Both the position numbers and the translations under genes were made by a program. DNA of 22,426 bases, from positions 1-22,426 of the forward strand of contig CABUAQ010000024.1 in NCBI GenBank assembly GCA_902489575.1, written 5' to 3'. The notes below the pieces were generated by a model that was not told the origin of the DNA, did not search any database, and worked only from the letters and a program-made list of their open reading frames with translations. Of the stretch, positions 8,772 to 16,606 are shown in pieces (position 1 is the stretch's first letter; each line of letters starts with the position of its first letter). This DNA comes from an uncultured bacterium. GTDB lineage: Bacteria > Cyanobacteriota > Vampirovibrionia > Gastranaerophilales > Gastranaerophilaceae.

Positions 8772-8800
8772 ATTATAACAACTCCAACAAATTATGCCAA
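8772..8800 (-). promoter_or_regulatory. Sigma-70-type promoter of the small secreted protein gene
   Basis: On the minus strand TTGGCA (8800-8795) and TATAAT (8777-8772) are 17 bases apart, with TGT before the -10 (extended -10). Transcription should start near 8765, about 20 nt before the ATG. One of the best promoters in the window. Confidence 0.75.
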
Positions 8801-8847
8801 ATATGTTAAAATTATATAATTTAGAGGATGATTTAATCAAAAAAAAG

Positions 8848-8856
8848 TGTTAAAAT
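8848..8856 (+). promoter_or_regulatory. Possible extended -10 promoter of the pilin-like gene
   Basis: TGTTAAAAT (TG at 8848-8849, TAAAAT at 8851-8856) resembles an extended -10, placing the start near 8863, about 20 nt ahead of the pilin ATG. No clear -35 is seen. Confidence 0.4.
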
Positions 8857-8883
8857 AAGAAAGTAATAAAATTATGAGGTAAT

Positions 8884-9804
8884 ATGAAGAATAAAGCTTT
8901 TACTCTGGCAGAAGTGTTAATTGTTCTAACACTTGTAGGTTTTTTATTTACACTGACACTGCCAAATTTGATTCAAAAACAAGGATCAGTTAAAAATATA
9001 GAACACGCAAAAGCAGCTCAAGAAAAATTGCAAACTGCCTTTGAGATGACATCAAAAAAATACAATGGTGCTAATCCTATGGATTGGCCTGAGGTGAGAA
9101 ATAGCAGCAACAAATCAGAAGCAATAGTAAAAGAACTTGCAAACAATCTTCAAATAATGTCATATTGCGGGAATTCAGCAAAAGGTTGTTTTTCTCCTAA
9201 CGGATATCGCACACTAAATGGTGCACCGACAAAAGTTATTACTGATGAAATGGAACCTATTAGAAAATTTCTAATAGATGAAGATCATTATTTAAGTGAT
9301 AATGATAATGCTGACGATGAAAATAATTCAGATATGGATACAAATAATGAAGCAGAACAGCAAGAAAAAGCTTTAACATATATAGAAGCTTCACCTGCAG
9401 CGACTTCAACATACATAAGTTTTCTTGATGGAGGTTCTGCCGCATTTAAAACAAGTACAACAAAATGCAACGGGAAGTTACCATCCACAGATACCCTTGA
9501 AAGACCACTATGCGGAGTAATATATCTTGATATTAACGGCGCAGCTATACCAAATATGCTTGGGGTTGATGTTTTTGGGTTCTACATATCAGGCAACAAT
9601 GTTTTGCCTATGGGATTTTACGGTGATCAATCTTCATTTGAATATTACTGTTTGAGAGAAACACCTAAAGTTAATAAATACAATGGCTTAGGATGTACAG
9701 CCTGGGCATTGAAAAATAAAAATATGGAATATCGAAAATGCCAGGCTGGAAGCAGACTTAGCTGGACAACAAGTACAAGGTGCGATGTTCCGCCAAAGAA
9801 ATAA
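8884..9804 (+). CDS. Type IV pilin-like / pseudopilin protein with class III signal
   Basis: A 306-aa protein with a textbook prepilin N-terminus: KNKA then FTLAEVLIVLTLVGFLFTLTLPNLI. Prepilin peptidase would cut after Ala5, leaving Phe1 N-terminal and Glu at +5 of the mature protein, followed by a hydrophobic helix of about 20 residues. The globular part is unlike classical PilA: it has several Cys residues and a very acidic, Asn/Asp/Glu-rich stretch at about residues 130-165. Such proteins are exported and assembled through type IV pilus or type II secretion machinery, but no assembly gene is in the window, so it could be a minor pilin, a pseudopilin or a surface-displayed protein. The ATG has a GAGG site. 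A terminator follows at 9813-9846. Confidence 0.82.
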   Translation: MKNKAFTLAEVLIVLTLVGFLFTLTLPNLIQKQGSVKNIEHAKAAQEKLQTAFEMTSKKYNGANPMDWPEVRNSSNKSEAIVKELANNLQIMSYCGNSAKGCFSPNGYRTLNGAPTKVITDEMEPIRKFLIDEDHYLSDNDNADDENNSDMDTNNEAEQQEKALTYIEASPAATSTYISFLDGGSAAFKTSTTKCNGKLPSTDTLERPLCGVIYLDINGAAIPNMLGVDVFGFYISGNNVLPMGFYGDQSSFEYYCLRETPKVNKYNGLGCTAWALKNKNMEYRKCQAGSRLSWTTSTRCDVPPKK

Positions 9805-9812
9805 ACATCAGA

Positions 9813-9846
9813 AAAAAAAGAGCTGTCTAATATGGCAGCTCTTTTT
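9813..9846. terminator. Bidirectional intrinsic terminator between pilin-like and lipoprotein genes
   Basis: AAAAAGAGCTG (about 9815-9825) pairs with CAGCTCTTTTT (9836-9846) around a ten-base loop. A-rich and T-rich flanks on both sides let it work for the convergent genes ending at 9804 (+) and 9865 (-). Confidence 0.85.
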
Positions 9847-9864
9847 ACTCTATAAAAATAAGAT

Positions 9865-10758
9865 TTAAACAATATTATTAATATTATCCATACGTTTTTG
9901 AGAATCATGCTGAATAATTTTTTTAACAAGCAGCACTAATAAACCAAAACAGGCAAGGACAATGAAACCTATTGCAAAACCGTTATAACGGACATATTGC
10001 AATTTAATATCAACCGGAGCATCCTGCTTGATTGTCCAAGTATAAACACTGCCATCAGATGAATCCGCATTATTAAACGAAGCAAGTGCCGGAAGTTTTA
10101 TACTGAATGACATGTCTAAATCTTCATCAATATTATCAGCCGGTTTGGCAGTATCATCTACTACCGACTGTTCTATAAAATCTTTTGTATCCGGATCAAG
10201 ATTCTCTACAAAATCTTCTTCGTCCCCTGCTTCCGGAGGCTCCAATTCAGACATATCACCATACTTGTGGTAATATTCAGGTCGTAAACCTGGCGAAATA
10301 GGTTCAGCTACCTGCTTTTTGCCGGCAACCGGTGTACTCTTTTCAAATTGCTCCTTTTTTGCCTGTAAATCGTATGTCAAGTCAATATTATAAGAAGTTA
10401 CAAGTAAATTCTTTTTAACTTCAATAAATTTTCCATTAGGATGATTAGTAACAAACCCCAATGAAGAAAGATCTAAATCTTCATATTCGACATTTTTTAC
10501 AGATTTTGAGGCAGTTATAGTAGATAACTTCGCTCCAAAAGCATTTTCATTAGTATACAAAGCATCAAGGAAAGAACTATAATTATCAGTTATACGTTGA
10601 GCTGTATTATCGCTCAAATCAGATAAATCCCCCCGGTATGTCAATGAGGTAACAACAGACGCAGATTTATCATCGTTAATAGTAACTCTGGTATCGATAT
10701 CGGCACATCCTGTTAAAAAAGGAACCAGAAGCACTAATGATATAAGAATCTTTTTCAT
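9865..10758 (-). CDS. Lipoprotein with C-terminal membrane anchor (LppM/DUF3153-like)
   Basis: A 297-aa envelope protein. The N-terminus is a lipoprotein signal peptide: KKILISLVLLVPF then lipobox LTGC, with Cys18 as the lipidated residue. The first mature segment, ADIDTRVTINDDKSASVVTSLTYRG, resembles the start of LppM/DUF3153 proteins of cyanobacteria and actinobacteria. The middle (about residues 140-210) is rich in Pro/Glu/Asp and probably disordered. A single C-terminal transmembrane helix (GFAIGFIVLACFGLLVLLV, about 262-280) is followed by a Lys/Arg/Asp-rich tail, so the protein would be tethered at both ends. Function of the family is poorly known. GGGAGAG precedes the ATG. Confidence 0.78.
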   Translation of the reverse strand: MKKILISLVLLVPFLTGCADIDTRVTINDDKSASVVTSLTYRGDLSDLSDNTAQRITDNYSSFLDALYTNENAFGAKLSTITASKSVKNVEYEDLDLSSLGFVTNHPNGKFIEVKKNLLVTSYNIDLTYDLQAKKEQFEKSTPVAGKKQVAEPISPGLRPEYYHKYGDMSELEPPEAGDEEDFVENLDPDTKDFIEQSVVDDTAKPADNIDEDLDMSFSIKLPALASFNNADSSDGSVYTWTIKQDAPVDIKLQYVRYNGFAIGFIVLACFGLLVLLVKKIIQHDSQKRMDNINNIV

Positions 10759-10787
10759 GAAACACTCTCCCTATTTCTCACTTTAAC

Positions 10788-10816
10788 ATAATACCATAAT
10801 TTTAAGCATATGTTAA
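10788..10816 (-). promoter_or_regulatory. Sigma-70-type promoter of the lipoprotein gene
   Basis: On the minus strand TTAACA (10816-10811) and TATTAT (10793-10788) are 17 bases apart, and TGG before the -10 makes it an extended -10. The start near 10781 leaves a leader of about 22 nt. It is back-to-back with the rlmD promoter. Confidence 0.65.
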
Positions 10817-10836
10817 ATTATAAAGAATATTTAAGG

Positions 10837-10842
10837 TATAAT
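10837..10842 (+). promoter_or_regulatory. TATAAT box six bases before the rlmD start codon
   Basis: A perfect TATAAT at 10837-10842 is followed by six bases and then ATG at 10849. Transcription would begin at or beside the A of the ATG, giving a leaderless mRNA. The -35 region (TTAAAT near 10813-10818) is poor. It also argues against the upstream in-frame ATG at 10810. Confidence 0.5.
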
Positions 10843-10848
10843 AACGAT

Positions 10849-12204
10849 ATGAAAATTAATGACGAATATCAAATAAAAATAGAAAAACTGACAAATATCG
10901 GCGCCGGATTGGGGAAAATAGACGGATTTGTTGTATTCGTTGATGAGGTTTGTCCTGGAGATAGAGTTAAAATAAAAATAACAAAAGTAAATAAAAATTT
11001 CGCACAGGGCAGAGTTATTGAGATTTTGGAACCATCTGAGCACAGAGTCAAACCATTTTGCCCGATGTTCAAGGCTTGTGGAGCATGCCAGCTGCAATTT
11101 ATTGATTACAATTACCAGCTTGAAATAAAACGACAAATTGTTGAAGACACAATAAAAAGTATCGCAGGACTTGATATTGATGTTAATAAGACTATTCCAA
11201 GTCCTAAAATAAAAAATTACCGGCATAAAATTCAATATCCAATCTCTCAAACAAAAAATTCAGGAAGAATTTTAGCCGGTTACTACAAGCCAAAAACCCA
11301 CGAAATTGTGAATATTAAATATTGTCCCATTCAACCTGAAATTTGCGACCAAATAATCGAATTTATAAGACAAAAAGCTTTTGACTATAATATTCAGGGA
11401 TTTAATGAAAAAAAACATTCAGGTGATCTGAGGCATGTTGTTATCAGAAATTCAGAAAAAAACGGAAAAAATCTTGTTGTACTTGTTGTAAACGCAACTA
11501 AGATCTTCGACAGACTAAACGACTTTGCGAAGTGTATATACAATGAATTTGAACAAGTTACAGGTGTATGTGTAAATTTCAATTCAAAAAAAACAAATGT
11601 AATACTGGGCAATAAAACCGAATGCATATGCGGCAGCGATTATGTTGAAGAAACAATTTTAGACAAAACTTTCAAAATCGGTGCAAATACTTTTTTTCAG
11701 ATTAATCCTAAAAGTGCTGAAAATATTTTTGAATATGTAAAAAGATATATTACATCGAACTTTGAAAATCCGATTGTGCTGGATGCTTATGCCGGAATAA
11801 CATCATTCGGAATTGTGGTCTCTGATATTTGCAAAAAAGTAGTAAGTGTTGAAGAGAACAAAGAAGCATGCCAGCTAGCAAAAGAAGTTGCGAAAAGAGA
11901 AAATATTACAAACCTTGAAATTCACAATATGGATGCCGGTGAATATTTTACCGGCGAAGAACGAAGATTTGATGTAATAATTCTGGATCCGCCGCGAAAA
12001 GGCTGCACGGAAAAATCACTTGATGAAGCATACAGACTGTCAAAAAATACAATAATTTATGTAAGCTGTAATCCTGCAACACTTGCGCGCGACTTAAAGT
12101 ACTTAACAACCAAAGGTGCTAAAGTAGAAACTATTCAACCATTTGATATGTTTTGCCACACATACCATATTGAAAATGTTGCCATTATAAAAGTATGCAA
12201 TTAA
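10849..12204 (+). CDS. rlmD: 23S rRNA (uracil-5-)-methyltransferase, RlmD/RumA family
   Basis: A 451-aa SAM-dependent enzyme that methylates a uridine at C5 in 23S rRNA (family also includes RlmCD and TrmA). An N-terminal TRAM domain is seen in QIKIEKLTNIGAGLGKIDGFVVFVDEVCPGD. It is followed by an iron-sulfur cysteine set, CPMFKACGACQLQF, with YCPIQPEIC further on. The C-terminal methyltransferase has VLDAYAGITSFGIVV (SAM motif), ILDPPRKGC, and VSCNPATLARDL with the catalytic Cys. I chose ATG 10849 because TRAM homologs begin there and a TATAAT box lies within the 13 extra codons of the ATG at 10810. Neither ATG has a well-placed ribosome binding site. Which uridine is modified cannot be read. 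Its stop overlaps that of the convergent gene. Confidence 0.9.
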   Translation: MKINDEYQIKIEKLTNIGAGLGKIDGFVVFVDEVCPGDRVKIKITKVNKNFAQGRVIEILEPSEHRVKPFCPMFKACGACQLQFIDYNYQLEIKRQIVEDTIKSIAGLDIDVNKTIPSPKIKNYRHKIQYPISQTKNSGRILAGYYKPKTHEIVNIKYCPIQPEICDQIIEFIRQKAFDYNIQGFNEKKHSGDLRHVVIRNSEKNGKNLVVLVVNATKIFDRLNDFAKCIYNEFEQVTGVCVNFNSKKTNVILGNKTECICGSDYVEETILDKTFKIGANTFFQINPKSAENIFEYVKRYITSNFENPIVLDAYAGITSFGIVVSDICKKVVSVEENKEACQLAKEVAKRENITNLEIHNMDAGEYFTGEERRFDVIILDPPRKGCTEKSLDEAYRLSKNTIIYVSCNPATLARDLKYLTTKGAKVETIQPFDMFCHTYHIENVAIIKVCN

Positions 12205-13403
12205 TCCTTACTTACTTTTGGAGTATTATTCATAAATTCATCAACTACCGTACGCAGAGCATTTTGAATATTTCTAATACTAGCCTTATCTTCACGGTGC
12301 TCTTTATTCAACTGTTTCCAGGTAACACTATCAACATCCGGAGCTTTTTTAGCTGCACGATAAAGCAAATCAATATGCTTATTTAACCCTGTAAAATAGT
12401 TATCAAACATATAAGCATCTGATTCGGTAAAGAAAATAGGAATTTCATCCGCAATATCGTAAACATCCTTATTTTCCGCATTTTGATAAAGTTTTTGAGA
12501 GACTTTACCTCGCATCATATTTTCAATCAATTCGATATAACGTTTTGCTTTTGCAGAACTTGATCCTGGGGTATCATCATCAAATTTTATATGCAGATCA
12601 TCAAAATCTCTGAGATAAGTATATATCCTACCTGATTCGAAATGCTTAGCCTTAGACATATTTTCTCCGCAAAGAATAATCAATTCATGAAGAACAGGAG
12701 CTTTCTTATTATCAGTAAAATCTCTGACTAAACGCATTTGAATATCTTTATAACCTGATTTTTGAGGCTTGCCAATACAGTACCTTAATTCCGGAGGTAA
12801 AACTCCAACCTGCTCAGCAACATTATCCAATCTTATATCTAAATCAGGTACATCTTTTGTTTTATACAAATTTTTCAATTCCTTATCTGAAGGCACATAC
12901 CCTCTTTTTACAAGCTCTTTTATAGTCATAGGAGCCTTATCCAGCACGTACCCGCGAATTTTTAATTCAGGAAGTAAATCATTCACCAATAGACTTAAAT
13001 CATTAATATTTTTACAATACAAAGTTGCACGCACTTTGTCCCTAATATCAAAAGAACCTGAACGAGTGACCTTATCAACGTATGAAGCAGAGGATTTTAC
13101 CGGATTCATTTCACAATAAAAACGATCAAAAACATATTGACCTTTAGACTTACCGGCAACAGATTCAAGAACATCGAGAAAAGTTGTTGCAATACGTGTC
13201 AAACGAGGCACTTCAGCTTCATAACCTAATTGAACATGATCAGCAAACTTTGTTACAACTTTTTCTCTAACTCCGGAAAAAGACACTACATCATGCTTCA
13301 ATGTCTTTGGCATTGAAGCAATAACACCGGTGTTATTGAAAATTTTACTGTTATTTCTGCCATTGTTAATATTAAAATTTGGGGTTAATAATTGAATATT
13401 CAT
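12201..13403 (-). CDS. Unknown protein with weak RelA/SpoT-like pattern
   Basis: A 400-aa soluble protein without signal peptide. Residues 1-44 look disordered and end in KHDVVSFSG, a kind of N-terminal tag I associate with Gastranaerophilales proteins. The middle contains a series that resembles the RelA/SpoT nucleotide-synthetase domain in order: NPVKSSASYVDKVTRSG (100-116), then DIRDKVRATLYC (119-130), KPQKSGYKDIQMRL (212-225), and LHELIILCGENMSKAKHFES (238-257). These parallel the family's R-x-K-S-x-x-S-x-x-x-K, D-x-x-x-x-R, G-Y-x-S-x-H and E-I-Q-I-R-T blocks. Several catalytic positions differ: Gln222 replaces the His, and the QIRT portion is lost. So it may be inactive, or the likeness may be chance. 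The ATG has an AAGGA site. The stop overlaps that of rlmD, convergently. Confidence 0.6.
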   Translation of the reverse strand: MNIQLLTPNFNINNGRNNSKIFNNTGVIASMPKTLKHDVVSFSGVREKVVTKFADHVQLGYEAEVPRLTRIATTFLDVLESVAGKSKGQYVFDRFYCEMNPVKSSASYVDKVTRSGSFDIRDKVRATLYCKNINDLSLLVNDLLPELKIRGYVLDKAPMTIKELVKRGYVPSDKELKNLYKTKDVPDLDIRLDNVAEQVGVLPPELRYCIGKPQKSGYKDIQMRLVRDFTDNKKAPVLHELIILCGENMSKAKHFESGRIYTYLRDFDDLHIKFDDDTPGSSSAKAKRYIELIENMMRGKVSQKLYQNAENKDVYDIADEIPIFFTESDAYMFDNYFTGLNKHIDLLYRAAKKAPDVDSVTWKQLNKEHREDKASIRNIQNALRTVVDEFMNNTPKVSKD

Positions 13404-13451
13404 AAATTTTCCTTACTACCGCAGTATATAACACACCTGAAAAAAGAATTT

Positions 13452-13594
13452 TACAACAATTGTATCCTCAACTGCCAAATTGTAACATTAGTTTACAAAA
13501 TTAGAAAAATTGTACTAAATAAAATTTGGTCAAAAGTTATGTTTGTATTATCATGTAGAGGTACAGTTGTATTATTAAGCATAGCTTTTTACAA
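13452..13594. repeat. Clustered TTGTA/TACAA inverted repeats upstream of nifJ
   Basis: The 206-bp gap before nifJ holds several TTGTA/TACAA half-sites: a perfect TACAA-CAA-TTGTA (13452-13464), TTGTAA-7-TTACAA (13480-13498), single TTGTA at 13510, 13543 and 13567, and TACAA at 13590. Paired half-sites suggest binding of a dimeric regulator. The second resembles, loosely, Rex-type sites. AT-rich chance is possible. Confidence 0.35.
13526..13554 (+). promoter_or_regulatory. Candidate nifJ promoter
   Basis: TTGGTC (13526-13531) and TATCAT (13549-13554) are 17 bases apart, giving a start near 13561 and a leader of about 49 nt that ends in the AAGGAGGG ribosome binding site just before ATG 13610. 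The boxes are only moderately close to consensus. Confidence 0.4.
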
Positions 13595-13609
13595 TAAGGA
13601 GGGTAAAAT

Positions 13610-16606
13610 ATGCCAGGAAAAACAATCACAGTTGATGGCAACTACGCTGCCGCTCATGTTGCATACGCAATGAGCGAAGTTTCAGCAATCTACCCAATCA
13701 CACCTTCATCTACAATGGGTGAATGGATTGATGAATGGGCATCTCAACACAAGAAAAACATTTGGGGCAAAGAAGTAAGAGTTGCAGAAATGCAATCTGA
13801 AGCAGGTGCAGCAGGTGCTGTACACGGAGCCTTGGCTGCAGGGTCTCTGACTTCCACCTATACAGCTTCACAGGGTCTGCTTTTAATGATTCCTGTAATG
13901 CACAAAATTGCAGGTGAAATGCTTCCTACAGTATTCCATGTTGCAGCAAGAGCATTAGCAGCACAATCATTAGCGATTTTTGGTGATCACTCAGATGTTA
14001 TGGGCTGTCGTAACACCGGTTTTGCAATGTTAGCAGCTAACTCTGTGCAGGAAGAGATGGATTTAGCATTAGTTGCACATTTAGCAACTTATAAATCTAA
14101 AGTTCCATTCTTACAATTCTTTGATGGATTCAGAACATCACATGAAGTTCACAAAATAGAAGAAATTTCATATGAAGACATTGCTAAATTAGTTGAACCG
14201 AAATATATTGAAGAATTCAGACAAAGAGCTTTAAGACCTGAAGCTCCTGTATGTAAAGTCGGTGCTCAAAATACTGACGTATACTTCCAGGGACGCGAAA
14301 CAGTTAACAAATATTATGATGCTGTTCCTGATATCGTTCAAGAGTATATGGATAAAGTTGCAGCTTTGACAGGAAGACAATATCATCCGTTTGATTATGT
14401 TGGTGCTCCTGATGCTACTGATGTAATTGTTGCAATGGGTTCAGGCTGTGAAACTATCGAAGAAACAATTGAATACTTAAATGCAAAACGCGGTACTAAA
14501 TACGGTTTAGTTAAAGTTAGATTATACAGACCATTTGATGTGAAACGTTTCCAGGAAGCATTACCGTCTTCTGTTAAACGTATCACTGTATTAGACAGAA
14601 CTAAAGAACCTGGTGCTATCGGAGAACCTTTATACTTAGATGTTGTTGCCGCATTAGAAAATAAAGGTATAAAAATCATTGGCGGACGTTATGGCTTATC
14701 TTCAAAAGAATTCACTCCATCAATGGTTCTTGCAGTTTACAAACATGCTGAAAACAATGGTTTCCACGGATTTACAGTTGGTATTGAAGATGATGTAACA
14801 AATCTTTCTTTAAAAGTTGAAGAACATATTGTTACAGAACCTGAAGGTACAACTAACTGTATGTTCTGGGGCTTAGGCTCAGATGGTACAGTTGGTGCTA
14901 ATAAAAACTCAATCAAAATTATTGGTCAATATACTGATAAAGATGCTCAAGCATACTTTGCTTATGACTCTAAAAAATCATTCGGCGTAACTGTTTCTCA
15001 CTTGAGATTTGGTGACAAACCTATTAAATCTACATATTTAATTACTGCACCTGATTTTGTATCTTGCTCAGCTCATGCTTACGTTGGCAGATATGACCTG
15101 TTAAAAGGTATTAAAGAAGGCGGAACATTCTTACTAAACAGCCCGTATTCTAAAGAAGAAGCTTTTGCACACCTAACACGTGATATGCAAAAAACTATTA
15201 TTGATAAGAAAATCAAATTCTACAATATTGATGCTGAAGCTCTTATCGAAAAACAACCTGGATTACGCGGAAAAGGTGCAAACACCGTTATGATGGTTGC
15301 ATACTTCAAAGTTTCAGGAATCATCCCGTTTGAACAAGCATTAGAAGGCATGAAAGAAATGACTAAGAAAACCTTTAAGAAAAAAGGGGATGACGTTGTT
15401 AACATGAACCTTGCATTAATTGACGCTGCGGTTGATGCTTGTGAAGAAGTTCCAATTCCGACTTCACTTGACGGTGTTGGTTGTATCGATGAAGTTAAAT
15501 TGATTCCGGATGATGCATCTGATTTTGCTAAGAAAATTATTGAACCGTCTATGAGACAAAAAGGCGACGATATTCCTGTATCAGCTATGAGCGTAGATGG
15601 CGTAATTCCTACAGGCACAGCTTGTTTGGAAAAACGCGGCATCGCACCAAGAGTTCCTCACTGGAATTCAGAATACTGTATTCAATGCGGTATTTGTGCA
15701 TCTGCTTGTCCACATGCTGCAATCAGAACTAAGTTAATCGAACCTGAAAACTTAAAAGATGCACCTGAATCATTCAATACACTTGATGCAAAACCAAATG
15801 ATCACGGTGAAAAATTTAAAGTTCAGGTATATTGCAAAGATTGTACAGGCTGCGGTGTTTGTCTTGATCAGTGTCCTATGTCAAAAAATCCTGAAAAAGC
15901 AGCTTTAACATGGTCAACTATCGAAAAAGAAGAAGTTGCATGTGAAGTTGTTAATGAAAGATTCTTTGATTCACTACCGGACAACGTAATGGGCAAAAAC
16001 ACAACCAAATCAATTAAGGGTGCAATGTTGAGAAAACCATTGTTTGAATTCTCAGGAGCTTGTGCAGGTTGTGGTGAAACACCTTACGTTAAATTGGTTT
16101 CACAACTATTTGGTGAAAATGCAATTGTGGCAAACGCAACAGGATGTTCTTCAATTTATTCCGGAACATTCCCAACAATTCCATACACAACAAACAAAGA
16201 GGGCAGAGGTCCGGCTTGGGCTAACTCTTTATTTGAAGACAATGCTGAATTTGGTTATGGTATGCGTTTAGCTGTTGACCAAAACAGAGATACATTGAAA
16301 ACTTATGTAGCTAAAGTTCTTGAATCAGAAAAAGCTCCGGCAGATCTTAAAGATGCTCTTAACGAAGCTATGTCTCATTGGGATAACTCAAAAACAGAAG
16401 AAGCAGTTGCAGCTCAAAATAAAGCTAAAGAAGTTTTAGCGAAATATGCTGACTGTGATTGTGCTGATTTAGCAAAAGTTAGAGAACTTCAAGATTACTT
16501 TACTGATAAATCAGTATGGATTATCGGCGGAGACGGATGGGCTAACGACATTGGTTACGGCGGTATAGACCACGTTCTTGCTCAAAACCAATATACTTGT
16601 TCTTGA
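13610..16606 (+). CDS. nifJ: Pyruvate:ferredoxin oxidoreductase, N-terminal 85 percent (frameshifted)
   Basis: Oxidises pyruvate with CoA to acetyl-CoA and CO2, passing electrons to ferredoxin; cytoplasmic homodimer. This frame encodes 998 residues: the pyruvate-binding domain (YPITPSSTMGEW near residue 26), the CoA-binding and gamma-like domains, a two-cluster ferredoxin domain (Cys690, 693, 696, 700 and Cys745, 748, 751, 755), then the thiamine-diphosphate domain with Cys818, Cys821 and Cys846 for the proximal cluster. After GGDGWANDIGYGGIDHVLAQNQ the frame runs into a stop; the rest of the protein continues one frame over. Homologs are near 1,180-1,200 residues, so about 185 residues are lost. 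Strong AAGGAGGG ribosome binding site. Its simple, Ala-GCT/Gly-GGT-rich codon use suggests high expression. Confidence 0.93.
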   Translation: MPGKTITVDGNYAAAHVAYAMSEVSAIYPITPSSTMGEWIDEWASQHKKNIWGKEVRVAEMQSEAGAAGAVHGALAAGSLTSTYTASQGLLLMIPVMHKIAGEMLPTVFHVAARALAAQSLAIFGDHSDVMGCRNTGFAMLAANSVQEEMDLALVAHLATYKSKVPFLQFFDGFRTSHEVHKIEEISYEDIAKLVEPKYIEEFRQRALRPEAPVCKVGAQNTDVYFQGRETVNKYYDAVPDIVQEYMDKVAALTGRQYHPFDYVGAPDATDVIVAMGSGCETIEETIEYLNAKRGTKYGLVKVRLYRPFDVKRFQEALPSSVKRITVLDRTKEPGAIGEPLYLDVVAALENKGIKIIGGRYGLSSKEFTPSMVLAVYKHAENNGFHGFTVGIEDDVTNLSLKVEEHIVTEPEGTTNCMFWGLGSDGTVGANKNSIKIIGQYTDKDAQAYFAYDSKKSFGVTVSHLRFGDKPIKSTYLITAPDFVSCSAHAYVGRYDLLKGIKEGGTFLLNSPYSKEEAFAHLTRDMQKTIIDKKIKFYNIDAEALIEKQPGLRGKGANTVMMVAYFKVSGIIPFEQALEGMKEMTKKTFKKKGDDVVNMNLALIDAAVDACEEVPIPTSLDGVGCIDEVKLIPDDASDFAKKIIEPSMRQKGDDIPVSAMSVDGVIPTGTACLEKRGIAPRVPHWNSEYCIQCGICASACPHAAIRTKLIEPENLKDAPESFNTLDAKPNDHGEKFKVQVYCKDCTGCGVCLDQCPMSKNPEKAALTWSTIEKEEVACEVVNERFFDSLPDNVMGKNTTKSIKGAMLRKPLFEFSGACAGCGETPYVKLVSQLFGENAIVANATGCSSIYSGTFPTIPYTTNKEGRGPAWANSLFEDNAEFGYGMRLAVDQNRDTLKTYVAKVLESEKAPADLKDALNEAMSHWDNSKTEEAVAAQNKAKEVLAKYADCDCADLAKVRELQDYFTDKSVWIIGGDGWANDIGYGGIDHVLAQNQYTCS

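Noticed and set aside
10831..11250. 139-codon antisense frame opposite rlmD
   Set aside because: It lies wholly within a well-supported coding gene, is rich in Phe/Ile/Tyr/Asn as expected from antisense AT-rich sequence, and lacks a ribosome binding site.
13392..13673. 93-codon open frame across the nifJ upstream region
   Set aside because: It overlaps the start of nifJ in another frame, has no ribosome binding site, and the region is better explained as a promoter.
15220..15642. 140-codon antisense frame opposite nifJ
   Set aside because: Shadow of the highly conserved nifJ coding sequence; no family resemblance.
16578..16580. TTG as an independent start for the second half of nifJ
   Set aside because: No ribosome binding site and the product begins in mid-domain; it is the continuation of nifJ after a frameshift.
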